Assembly: GCA_964422205.1 (NCBI GenBank)
Contig: CAYRAI010000011.1
Location: 1 to 54,139 of the forward strand
Length of the DNA: 54,139 nucleotides
Reading direction: 5' to 3'
Source: CAZNYN01 sp964422205
GTDB taxonomy: Bacteria > Synergistota > Synergistia > Synergistales > Synergistaceae
A program made the position numbers and the translations under genes. Shown here one piece after another: positions 44,603 to 52,579 of this stretch (the stretch's first letter is position 1; the number at the start of each line of letters is the position of its first letter). The notes beneath the pieces are model-generated. The model saw nothing but the letters and a program-made list of their open reading frames with translations. It had not been told where the DNA came from and did no database searches.

Positions 44603-46020
44603 CAGCTGTGACTCTCCTCATATACGATTTTATTTAAAGCATTGACATAAGCTCTGATGCTCGAACCTATGATGTCTGTCGAAATTCCGTTGCCGGAATA
44701 GAGCTTGCCGTTGGAGCGGAGCTTCACCAATGTAGAGCCCATTGCCTCGCGCCCCTCCGTCACAGCCTGAACCTGAAAATCGTCAAGCTCGTAGTGGCGT
44801 CCCGTAATCTGCTCTATTGCCATAAAAGCCGCATCTATAGGGCCGTCTCCCACAGCAAGGCCGAAGAGATCCGCACCGTCTTTACGGACATGTATATTGG
44901 CAGTGGCGTTTATAATATTTCCGCTGTTTATTACAAAGCTAACGATTGTATATGAGGGAGGAACCTGAAGAGCCACGCTCGCTATAATAGCCTCAAGCTC
45001 CTTCCTGCCGACAGACTTCTTTGCAGCAACATTGACAAAAGTCTCATAAACTTTGGCCTGATCCTCTTCGGAGAGGTCATAGCCAAGGCGCATTACAGCC
45101 TTGTTCACAGCACTTATGTCATCATTGGCATCGAGCGTCACGCTGTCGTTATGGTGAACGGCAAAGCCAGTGTCAAAGGCCGAAGTCTTGCTGCGCTCTG
45201 TGCGCGTTATCCAGTTCATCTGGCCTATAGAGCGGTGAAGCACTGTCGTCTTTATGCCGCAGGATATGCCGATTCCGTCTCCGAGATTTTTTATAATATT
45301 TACTGCGGACTCAAGAGTCGGAGTTGAGCTGCCTCCGACAGTCACATTTATCTCGGAAGCTCCGGACATGACGGCAGTCACGGCGCAGGCAGCTGCCATT
45401 GACATCTCGTCAGAGCAGATAACGGAAAGGTTAACCCCGCGAAGGGAGGGAGCTTTTTCGTAAAGATTTTCTATAAAACACTTAAACTCATCGGGAAGCA
45501 TCGTGCCGGCCGAGTCACATATCGTAACAGTGCCGGCTCCTGCGGCTATTGCCGTACATATAGCCTTGATGAGAAAATCCTCCTCGCTTCTGGTAGCGTC
45601 CTTTGCGGCAAATTCCACATCATCGCAGTAACTTCTGCTTCTTCTTACGAGGGAATCTATCATTTCGAGGACAGATTCGGGCTTCTTGTTGCATTCAAAC
45701 TCCATCTGAACGACAGAAATAGGTGCTTCCACATAGAGCCTCGGCCTCACGGCGTTTGAAACAGCTCCCCACGCAGTATCCACGGAATCCTCCGTATAGC
45801 CCACAGGAATGGAAAGTGCCGAAGTCTTTACCGCCGAGGCAATAGTTCTCACCAGAAGGGAGTCTGTCTTCACATTCTCGATAGGGGCAAGTGCGATAGT
45901 ATCAAGGTTAAGCTTATCAAGAATCTTAGCCGCCTCAATAATCTCCTTAAAGCTGAGAGAGCTCTCCTGTCCTACCGAGGTCTCTCGCAATGTGATGTCC
46001 GTCAACTTTACCTTCCTCAT
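44602..46020 (-). CDS. LeuA-like (2-isopropylmalate/homocitrate synthase family) protein, atypical active site
   Basis: 472-residue DRE-TIM family protein with a LeuA-type C-terminal regulatory domain (ending YSGNGISTDIIGSSIRAYVNALN). The barrel begins VKLTDITLRETSVGQESS, keeping the Asp and Arg of DxTLRDG. The normal metal-binding HCHND is replaced by ICSDE (in SVICSDEMSMA), and the GERAGNxxLE loop by GGSSTPTLES. Three of four expected metal ligands therefore appear changed. It may be inactive, use another chemistry, or be regulatory. GTG at 46032 is too close to the AAGGAG; ATG 46020 is used. It is the first gene after the T-box leader. Confidence 0.85.
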   Translation of the reverse strand: MRKVKLTDITLRETSVGQESSLSFKEIIEAAKILDKLNLDTIALAPIENVKTDSLLVRTIASAVKTSALSIPVGYTEDSVDTAWGAVSNAVRPRLYVEAPISVVQMEFECNKKPESVLEMIDSLVRRSRSYCDDVEFAAKDATRSEEDFLIKAICTAIAAGAGTVTICDSAGTMLPDEFKCFIENLYEKAPSLRGVNLSVICSDEMSMAAACAVTAVMSGASEINVTVGGSSTPTLESAVNIIKNLGDGIGISCGIKTTVLHRSIGQMNWITRTERSKTSAFDTGFAVHHNDSVTLDANDDISAVNKAVMRLGYDLSEEDQAKVYETFVNVAAKKSVGRKELEAIIASVALQVPPSYTIVSFVINSGNIINATANIHVRKDGADLFGLAVGDGPIDAAFMAIEQITGRHYELDDFQVQAVTEGREAMGSTLVKLRSNGKLYSGNGISTDIIGSSIRAYVNALNKIVYEESHS

Positions 46021-46058
46021 GTTTATACACACTCCTTATCCTACGTCTCTTCCGGGAC

Positions 46059-46300
46059 AAAAAAAGTCCCTGAGACATATAAATGTCTCAGGGACGAAAA
46101 TATTCGCGGTACCACCCTGATTGCCGCATACAGATGCGGCCTCTCGATTAACACTTTACGGCGTGTCCGTAGCCCCTTAATCGCAAAAGCTTTCAGGCGC
46201 TCCGCTCCGGAGTGAGACAGCTTCCCACTGCTTCAGTGCCGACTCTCACCTTCTGCCGGCTCTCTGTAACATCCACAAATAGGGGCTTAACTCCATCATA
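46059..46300 (-). promoter_or_regulatory. T-box riboswitch leader with terminator
   Basis: The minus strand carries the T-box core AGGGTGGTACCGCG (46105-46118), nearly invariant in this class. It is followed by the terminator stem GTCCCTGAGACAT/ATGTCTCAGGGAC (46066-46078 with 46083-46095) and seven U residues. Upstream, AGAGAGCCGGC and GGTGAGAG fit stem I and its AG bulge. A CUC triplet followed by A (46214-46216) is a candidate specifier for leucine, which would suit the LeuA-like gene, but the stem I fold was not settled. Uncharged tRNA would favour antitermination and switch on the genes downstream. Confidence 0.93.
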
Positions 46301-46442
46301 GCGTTTAGCAATATTAAAGCTGTATCTTCTAAATATACATATGATTTTTTTATTTGTCAATAGCCGTCATTGCAAAAATTGCGCAAAAGCAATAAAAGTC
46401 AGGAAGGTGCGGTTGCGCAGATGAGAAGAGACGATTAAGGGA
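46301..46442. other. Short intergenic stretch before the tandem repeat
   Basis: AT-rich bases that presumably include the promoter of the T-box operon; no clear boxes were assigned. A GAGACGATTAA near 46429-46439 recurs near 46697-46706. No gene was recognised. Confidence 0.3.
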
Positions 46443-46563
46443 CTATTGGCAAACAATAGGCAAGCAGTTGGCAAGCAGTTGGCAAACGATTGACAAGCAG
46501 TTGGCAAGCAATCGGCAAACGATTGACAAGCAATTGGCAAACAATAGGCAAACGATTGAAAAA
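46443..46563. repeat. 11-bp tandem repeat, eleven units
   Basis: Eleven consecutive 11-bp units with consensus CRRTTGGCAAR (examples CAGTTGGCAAG, CGATTGACAAG, CAATAGGCAAA). The length is not a multiple of three, and the apparent frames through it are low-complexity artefacts. Similar 11-bp units occur near 47919-47940, 48060-48120, 53772-53820 and 53960-53985. The role is unknown; iteron-like protein binding or a replication-slippage minisatellite are possibilities. Confidence 0.9.
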
Positions 46564-46710
46564 ACAAGATTTATTTTATGTTTTCGCCCCTTCTCGTCTC
46601 CCCGCAAATTTTCTGTGCGGGGTAAAGCGGCTTTGGTTCTAAGCCCATAAAGATTCAAAACCAACATCGCTAAACCCCACACTGAAGCATTGCGGGGAGA
46701 CGATTAAAAA
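46564..46710. other. Intergenic stretch between tandem repeat and ORF6N gene
   Basis: No coding frame or hairpin of note. It contains a second copy of GAGACGATTAA and ends at the 17-bp direct repeat at 46711. Confidence 0.3.
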
Positions 46711-46727
46711 GCTAAACCGAGATTTAG
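46711..46727 (+). repeat. 17-bp direct repeat, left of the ORF6N gene
   Basis: GCTAAACCGAGATTTAG, found again with one change at 47942-47958 on the other side of the ORF6N gene, and as an approximate inverted copy near 53941-53958. It abuts the gene's stop codon. Confidence 0.7.
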
Positions 46728-47768
46728 TTACAGTATCAAGGAAGGGTTGTTTTGAATACGCTTGATGAGGTCATGATACACCTGCTTTTCAGGGACTTCT
46801 GTAATCGTAGTCACCCGGTTTCCCGCGTCTTTTGAAGACGCTCCGCAGTGATATATTTTCTCCTTATCCGTATCGAAATCAAGAATTATATATCTGTCGT
46901 GGAACATGCCATTCGTCTTACGAAACGAGACTGTGATGTTCGGGTATTCCTTCTTAAAGTCATTGTACTCCAAGCTGTGGAGACCGTTTCCGATGTTATC
47001 GCTGAAGATTACTATACTTACGTTTTTGGCGGCACTCTTGAGCAGTACAAGCGTTTTTAGACCAATATAATTATCAATGATAAAAATCGTTTTCTCTGCT
47101 TCACTATATATTTGTGAATACGCAAGGTCAGCCTTTGCCGGTTCTCCGTTTAACAGAAGGTAGCCTCTTCGAACCTGAGGGCTGCCAAAATCCAGCATGA
47201 TGGCCGAAAGGTCGGATTGAACCACCACGTCACTGAGACTGTTTACAACGTCTGCTACTTTGTTTTCGATATTGTTCAGGTCTATGCGCATTGCCATGAT
47301 ATCTCTGACATTCTGAGATGTCTGCATGGAGAGCTGAAGGTACTCGCGCTGACCTATCAAGCCCTGATTCTCAATGATGTAATCTTTCATCATCCGGAAA
47401 GTTCGGATCAGTGCTTTGCTCTGCCGAATGGCCAAATCACCCCGAAGCACAGTCATAAGCATGTAGATCCCCTGTTCGGTGAAAGCATATGGAAGGTATC
47501 TTGCGCCGCCCCAACTTGAAGTGGAATTTTTGCACCTCAAGATTTTCAATTCATCTGCCGTCAAGCGGAACATGAAATCCTCGCCATCAAATTTTGCAGA
47601 ATTATTCTTAACCTGACGGTTGAAATTCTTCGTTTCATATCCATAAATTGACGCCAACTCAAAATCCAACATAACTTTTTGCCCTCGAACAATATAAATC
47701 CTATCGCGTATAGTCTCCTCGTTTATGAGCACTATTGCAGAGCTGCTGTCGATTACCATTGAGTCCAC
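46728..47768 (-). CDS. ORF6N-domain protein with C-terminal phospholipase-D-like part
   Basis: 346-residue protein. Residues about 13-105 are an ORF6N domain (ETIRDRIYIVRGQKVMLDFE, LASIYGYETKNFNRQVKNN, YAFTEQGIYMLM), a DNA-binding module common in phages and mobile islands. A coiled or linker region follows (about 140-200). The C-terminal 130 residues resemble a single PLD-type unit: IFIIDNYIG, VSIVIFSDN, and FHDRYIILD with downstream YHCGASSKDAG, an HxxY variant of HxK. ORF6N-PLD fusions are known as accessory genes; the function is not established. It is bracketed by 17-bp direct repeats, suggesting recent mobility. Confidence 0.8.
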   Translation of the reverse strand: MDSMVIDSSSAIVLINEETIRDRIYIVRGQKVMLDFELASIYGYETKNFNRQVKNNSAKFDGEDFMFRLTADELKILRCKNSTSSWGGARYLPYAFTEQGIYMLMTVLRGDLAIRQSKALIRTFRMMKDYIIENQGLIGQREYLQLSMQTSQNVRDIMAMRIDLNNIENKVADVVNSLSDVVVQSDLSAIMLDFGSPQVRRGYLLLNGEPAKADLAYSQIYSEAEKTIFIIDNYIGLKTLVLLKSAAKNVSIVIFSDNIGNGLHSLEYNDFKKEYPNITVSFRKTNGMFHDRYIILDFDTDKEKIYHCGASSKDAGNRVTTITEVPEKQVYHDLIKRIQNNPSLIL

Positions 47769-47912
47769 CTCATCTTAGATACGGTTATCCGCCATATATT
47801 CGACTTGCCGACTGTCGTACCGCAGCAAGTATATATATCATAAGCTGAAAGCACTATGAGCCTTGGTTCATCCGTAAAAGCAGAATGATAAATTGAGATT
47901 CGGCAGAGGAAT

Positions 47913-48098
47913 ATTGTCAAACCGTTGGCAGACAATTAAACGCTAAACCAAGATTTAGCATCTCACAATATTTCACGCGATGCGGAGCGAGCACTTCACC
48001 ATGTTTCACGCGAAGCAGCTTCCGCGCAGTGCAAAGCCCCTGCCTTTGCCTCTGCCCCTGACAATCGTTCAACAACTGCTCAACTATCGCTCAAGGCC
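47913..48098 (+). repeat. Long inverted repeat, left copy (IR-L)
   Basis: About 186 bp. It matches the reverse complement of 53770-53985 along its whole length with scattered substitutions and one gap of about 20 nt. Shared blocks include ACCAAGATT, CACAATATTTCACG, GCGAGCACTTCACCATG, CTTCCGCGCAG and CAACTATCGCTCAA. It contains GCTAAACCAAGATTTAG (47942-47958), the second direct repeat of the ORF6N gene, and ends in 11-bp units. Confidence 0.85.
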
Positions 48099-48485
48099 CT
48101 ATCGTTTGCCTATCGTTTGCCTGCTGCTCTAGGCTAAACTTTAATTTACTTGTAATAATCTATATGTTATAGAAAATAAAATTTAGATGTTATTTTCATA
48201 AAGTTGGACAAAATAGCACCAAGACATGCCACCAGGTTATATAGGGGCTTTTTTGCGGATAAAAATATAATACGTTTAAATAACAATTTTAACTTAAAAT
48301 ATATTGTATACAACTTTACTAAAATGGGATATTGACAATAAATATAAAAGCATTATCATATACTATCATTTTTTTCCACATTTACTTTTTATTTTTATAA
48401 AAAGTGTGGTAAACTTTAGTTTATGGAAGGAGGTTCAACAGAAGAATTCAGCACCATATTTTGAGTATCACCGGGAGGGTTTCGT
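48099..48485 (+). promoter_or_regulatory. Upstream region of yfcC
   Basis: AT-rich 387 bp. It starts with further 11-bp units (CCTATCGTTTG twice). TTGTATACAA at 48304-48313 is a perfect 10-bp palindrome of the TTGT-N2-ACAA form bound by many FadR-type GntR regulators. TTGTAT with GATATT 18 bp downstream could be a promoter, and TTGACA occurs at about 48332. GGGAGGG lies 6 nt before the yfcC start. No regulator gene is nearby. Confidence 0.4.
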
Positions 48486-49880
48486 ATGTCAGAGAAAAAA
48501 TCTACGTTCAAAGTTCCGCACACCTTTGTAATTCTTTTTTGCCTTACCGTACTTGCCGCAATAGGAACTTATTTTATTCCGGCAGGCGTATATGACAGGA
48601 TTACAGATCCGAATACCGGCCGCACAATTGTTGACCCGGCCACTTACCATGCAGTGGCCCAGAGCCCGGTTAATCCGTTCCAGACCTTTATATGTGTCTA
48701 TAAGGGACTTATAAATGCCGCAAACGTCATCTTCTTCATTATGATATCCTACGCATGTTTCTACCTGATTATCGTAAGCGGAGCACTGAATGCGGCAATA
48801 GGCGCTCTTCTTCGCAGAACCAAAGGCAAGGAAGCTTTTGTGCTTCCCGTCTTTATCTATCTCTTTGCCACCTGCTCCACATTCTTCGGAATGTTTGAAG
48901 AGGCTTTCGGATTTATTCCTATCTTTGTCGGTCTTGCCATAGCTATGGGCTATGATGCCATTGTCGGTATGTCTGTCGTTGCCATGGGCTGCGGACTTGG
49001 ATTTGCCGCCGCCTTCATGAACCCGTTCACAGTAGGACTCGCTCAGAAGTTCGCTGAGCTTCCCCTCTTCTCGGGACTTGGGCTGCGCATCGTGGCATGG
49101 TTTGTCTTTGTCACTATGGGCGTTGCATGGACTATGCGCTATGCGGCGATTGTTAAGAAAGACCCGAGCAAGTCCCTTATGGCAGGCGTGGACATGGGAG
49201 CTTTGGCTCTTGACCACAACGAGCTCATCGAATCTAAGATGACAGGCAAGAATAAGCTTACACTGCTTATCCTTGTAATTTCTCTCGGAGTTCTCGTTTG
49301 GGGCGTTCTTGAAAAGGGATGGTACTTTGACGAACTCTGCGGACTTCTGCTTATAACCGGTATCGCCTGCGGAGTGGCAAACAGTTACAGCCCGAGCCGC
49401 ATTGCCGAAATTTACATCGATGCTTGGAGAGATATCATTTTCGGAGCGACAATAGTCGGTATCTCAAGAGGCGTTCTTGTCGTTATGGAGCAGGGACAGA
49501 TAATCGACACTGTCGTCTATGCTCTGGCTGCCCCTCTTACCTCTTTGCCGAAGTGGATTGCAGCAGAAGGCATGCTCATCGTTCAGACTTTGATAAACTT
49601 CTTTATTCCGTCAGGTTCGGGACAGGCCGCAGTCACAATGCCTATCATGGCTCCTCTTTCGGACATTTTGGGCATACAGCGTCAGGTCGCAGTCTTGGCT
49701 TATCAGTTTGGAGACGGTTTCTCAAACATTCTTTGGCCGACAACTTTGCTTCCCGTTATCTGCGGACTTGCGAAGGTTCCCATCGATCGCTGGTGGAAGT
49801 ACTTTATTCCGTTCTTCGGTCTGCTTTTTGCCGTTCAGATGGTTTTCATATTTGTGGCAGTAGCCATTGGTTACAATTAG
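48486..49880 (+). CDS. yfcC: YfcC-family permease
   Basis: 464-residue integral membrane protein with about 12 hydrophobic helices. The start VPHTFVILFCLTVLAAIGTYFIPAGVYDR is the signature of YfcC/DUF-type C4-dicarboxylate-like permeases (ion transporter superfamily near DcuC). Also typical are TFFGMFEEAFGFIPIFVGLA, GCGLGFAAAFMNPFTVGLAQ, FIPSGSGQAAVTMPIMAPLSD and FGDGFSNILWPT. Such genes often sit beside peptidases and amidohydrolases, suggesting uptake of peptides, acylated amino acids or amino acids. It is the first gene of a four-gene plus-strand run. Confidence 0.92.
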   Translation: MSEKKSTFKVPHTFVILFCLTVLAAIGTYFIPAGVYDRITDPNTGRTIVDPATYHAVAQSPVNPFQTFICVYKGLINAANVIFFIMISYACFYLIIVSGALNAAIGALLRRTKGKEAFVLPVFIYLFATCSTFFGMFEEAFGFIPIFVGLAIAMGYDAIVGMSVVAMGCGLGFAAAFMNPFTVGLAQKFAELPLFSGLGLRIVAWFVFVTMGVAWTMRYAAIVKKDPSKSLMAGVDMGALALDHNELIESKMTGKNKLTLLILVISLGVLVWGVLEKGWYFDELCGLLLITGIACGVANSYSPSRIAEIYIDAWRDIIFGATIVGISRGVLVVMEQGQIIDTVVYALAAPLTSLPKWIAAEGMLIVQTLINFFIPSGSGQAAVTMPIMAPLSDILGIQRQVAVLAYQFGDGFSNILWPTTLLPVICGLAKVPIDRWWKYFIPFFGLLFAVQMVFIFVAVAIGYN

Positions 49881-49884
49881 AATC

Positions 49885-51231
49885 ATGACAAATACAAAAT
49901 TCTCTCTGCTTATTAAAAACGGGACTGTGCTCTTTCCCGACCAAGCAAGGGAGGAAGCTGTAAATATCGCGGTATCTGACGGAAAAATCGCTCTTCTGAC
50001 ACACGATGAGCCTGATGCCGGCTTTGTGATAGACGCGAAGGGACTCTTCGTATCGCCCGGATTTATCGACTCACATATGCATGACGAGGAAGTGTGCGAC
50101 GGCGATACAGTGGAAAAAGCTCTGCTGCGTCAGGGCGTTACCACTGCCATAGCGGGAAACTGCGGTTCCGGCCCTCTGGCTGCCGACATTCTCCCTCACA
50201 GGCAGAAGCCCTGGCTCAATTTGGGATATCTCACTGGTCATACATGTCTGCGCGAAGCAGCCGGAGTAACAGACATTTACGCTGCGGCAAATGAGGAGCA
50301 GAGGGAGAAGATGTGCAAACTTCTGCGAAGCGAGCTTGAAAATGGCTCTTTCGGGCTTTCCGTGGGGCTTGAGTATATGCCCAACACACCGCCTGAGGAA
50401 CTTGCTCCCCTTTTTGATATAGTAAAGGAGTTCAAGCAGAGGTGGATACCGGTACACATCCGTTCTGACGGGCCTCAGGCAGTCGCTGCCACGGACGAAA
50501 TCATAGAGTACGCCAAAAAGTGGCCTCTCAGATTTCAGATATCCCACACAGGCAGCATGACGGCATTCGGACATCTTGCCGAAGTTCTGCAACATATAGA
50601 AAAAGCCGCAGACGACGGAGCAGATGTAACTTTCGACTGCTATCCCTACGACGCTTTCTGCACAAATCTCGGTTCTGCAGTATTTGATGCCGGATTTGAA
50701 GAGAGGTGGGGAAAGGGGCTTGAGTCTCTCGAAATAGGGAGCGGCCCTTACAGAGGCAAGTGGCTGAATGAGGATAACCTATATGATAGGCTCAGAAAGG
50801 AAGCTCCCGAAACTCTTATCATAGCTCATGTTATGAGAGGGGACGAAGTCGAGCTATGCCTTATGCACAAAAATTGCGCTATTGCATCCGACTCTCTTCT
50901 GCGCGGCGGTCACGGCCATCCGCGCGCTGCAGGCACATTCCCGAGAGCACTGCGCATGCTTGCCGATAAAGGACTGCCTTGGCACGAGGCTGTTCGCAAG
51001 TGTACAGCTCTTCCTGCTGCGATGAACTGGCTGAACAAGGGTGTCATAGCAGAGGGAGCGGATGCCGACCTTGTAATATTCGACGGAGAGGCATTAAGGG
51101 ACAATGCGACATTCGCTATGGAACTGCTGCCCCCTGACGGAATAAAGTGGGTTATCCTGGGAGGAACGCCCGCTGTCCGTAATAATGAGGTATTGGGAGA
51201 GCCCAAGGGACATCTTTTAAGGCGTGCTTAA
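49885..51231 (+). CDS. N-acyl-D-amino-acid deacylase / D-aminoacylase family amidohydrolase
   Basis: 448-residue metal-dependent amidohydrolase of the D-aminoacylase/dihydroorotase-like group. It has VSPGFIDSHMHDEE (HxH metal ligands), GVTTAIAGNCGSG with the Cys found in D-aminoacylases, IPVHIRSDGPQAV, FQISHTG, IAHVMRG, ASDSLLRGGHGHPRAAGTF and DADLVIFDGEA. Predicted reaction: removal of an acyl group from N-acyl-D-amino acids in the cytoplasm. ATG 49885 is used, four nucleotides after the yfcC stop; the upstream TTG at 49867 lies inside yfcC. It is probably supplied by the YfcC permease. Confidence 0.9.
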   Translation: MTNTKFSLLIKNGTVLFPDQAREEAVNIAVSDGKIALLTHDEPDAGFVIDAKGLFVSPGFIDSHMHDEEVCDGDTVEKALLRQGVTTAIAGNCGSGPLAADILPHRQKPWLNLGYLTGHTCLREAAGVTDIYAAANEEQREKMCKLLRSELENGSFGLSVGLEYMPNTPPEELAPLFDIVKEFKQRWIPVHIRSDGPQAVAATDEIIEYAKKWPLRFQISHTGSMTAFGHLAEVLQHIEKAADDGADVTFDCYPYDAFCTNLGSAVFDAGFEERWGKGLESLEIGSGPYRGKWLNEDNLYDRLRKEAPETLIIAHVMRGDEVELCLMHKNCAIASDSLLRGGHGHPRAAGTFPRALRMLADKGLPWHEAVRKCTALPAAMNWLNKGVIAEGADADLVIFDGEALRDNATFAMELLPPDGIKWVILGGTPAVRNNEVLGEPKGHLLRRA

Positions 51232-51268
51232 CGGACAAATCTCTCTGCAATTGCAGCTATAATTTAAA

Positions 51269-51308
51269 AAAGCCCGGGATCCCTATTGAAATCAGGGGCT
51301 CGGGCTTT
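51269..51308 (-). terminator. Hairpin between the deacylase and M20 genes
   Basis: AAAGCCCG (51269-51276) and CGGGCTTT (51301-51308) pair, with further internal pairing (CCCT/AGGG). On the minus strand a run of six U follows, making a good terminator; on the plus strand only TTTC follows. For the plus-strand operon it would act as a weak attenuator. It may stop antisense transcription. The rest of the 126-bp gap shows only the M20 ribosome-binding site. Confidence 0.65.
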
Positions 51309-51357
51309 CGGTTATAGCTGTTTTGCGCTTCTGCTTTAACTATATGGAGGTGTCTCA

Positions 51358-52554
51358 ATGGAAAAAACTTCTCTTCTAGCAAGAATAGACGAAATTATCG
51401 ACTCCCGCTCTGAAGAAATAGCGGAGATGAGCGACTTTTTCGCCGCAAATCCCGAAGTTTCAGGAACAGAGTTCAAGACAAGCGCAAAGATTGTCGATGT
51501 GCTTACAAAGGCTGGTTTTGATGTCACATACCCCTATATGAATATCCCCACTGCCTTCATCGCATCGTGCAAAGGAGAAAAAGAGGGAGCAAAGGCAGCG
51601 ATTCTCGTTGAATATGACGCTCTGCCCGAGATAGGACACGCATGCGGACACAACCTGCACGGCTCAATGTCAGTCCTGGCAGGGCTTGCATTGCTGCCTG
51701 TCATGAAGGAGACAGGCGGTGAACTTATCGTTGTAGGTACGCCGGCGGAGGAGAGTGACGGAGCTAAAGTGGCAATGTCCGAGCAGGGAGTCTTTGACGG
51801 GTGCGATTTTGCCGTAATGCTTCACTGCACCTGCGGCAAATCAATAGTCCGCTACCGCTCTCTTGCAATGGATGCCATCGAGTTCACCTTCAAGGGCAGA
51901 ACTGCTCACGCTGCCTCGGCTCCGTGGGAAGGGCGCAACGCTCTGAACGGACTTCAGCTCTTCTTTCATGCTATAGATATGCTGCGTCAGCATGTGCGCC
52001 CCGATGCGAGGATGCACGGCATATACAGCGAGGCAGGCACTGCTCCGAACATAGTTCCCGAAAAGGCAGTCGGACGCTTTTACTTCAGAGCGTCGAAGCG
52101 TGCATATTTGGACAAGATGCTGGAGCAGGTATACAACTGCGCGAAAGGTGCGGCTCTGGCCACAGCCACAGAAGTGACTTGGAGAAACTTTGAGGCGAGC
52201 TTTAAGGATGTATTGCCCAACAACACAGCAGAGACAATGATGGAGAATCTCTTTGCCGAGTTCGGAATGGAAGTCGTGCCGTGCCCGGGCTTTATGGGCT
52301 CATCCGATGTCGGAGACGTATCATACGTCTGCCCCGCAGTCCAGCCCGAAATAGACATTGCCGGCGGAGAGGAACACGAGCCTCATACAAGAGCCTTCGC
52401 AGAAGCCACTGTCACGGATACAGCGCACAAGGCTCTGAATAAAGGAGCTAAAATAATAGCCCGTTCCGTGCTCAATGTGCTTCTTGACGAAAAGCTCCGC
52501 GCTTCAATGTGGAAGGACTACAAAAAAGAGACAGAACTTGCGGCGAAACAGTAA
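51358..52554 (+). CDS. M20-family amidohydrolase, first copy
   Basis: 398-residue M20D/AbgB-like zinc hydrolase. It has EYDALPEIGHACGHNLHG (metal ligands), VVGTPAEESDGAKVAM, the HCTCGKS segment, and the lid-domain start FKGRTAHAASAPWEGRNAL. The closest named group is p-aminobenzoyl-glutamate/N-acyl-amino-acid hydrolases, so the reaction is probably cleavage of an acyl or aminoacyl amide. TGGAGGTG about 8 nt before ATG 51358. The next gene is a paralogue, followed at 26 nt. Confidence 0.93.
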   Translation: MEKTSLLARIDEIIDSRSEEIAEMSDFFAANPEVSGTEFKTSAKIVDVLTKAGFDVTYPYMNIPTAFIASCKGEKEGAKAAILVEYDALPEIGHACGHNLHGSMSVLAGLALLPVMKETGGELIVVGTPAEESDGAKVAMSEQGVFDGCDFAVMLHCTCGKSIVRYRSLAMDAIEFTFKGRTAHAASAPWEGRNALNGLQLFFHAIDMLRQHVRPDARMHGIYSEAGTAPNIVPEKAVGRFYFRASKRAYLDKMLEQVYNCAKGAALATATEVTWRNFEASFKDVLPNNTAETMMENLFAEFGMEVVPCPGFMGSSDVGDVSYVCPAVQPEIDIAGGEEHEPHTRAFAEATVTDTAHKALNKGAKIIARSVLNVLLDEKLRASMWKDYKKETELAAKQ

Positions 52555-52579
52555 AGACGGCAGTTACGGAGGAAACTTT

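Noticed and set aside
46367..46682. Cys/Leu/Ala-rich minus-strand frames and a Gln-rich plus-strand frame
   Set aside because: They read through the 11-bp tandem repeat, whose period is not a multiple of three, and lack ribosome-binding sites.
48489..49217. 242-residue minus-strand frame inside yfcC
   Set aside because: Antisense of a hydrophobic permease gene; Lys/His/Cys-rich composition typical of such shadows.
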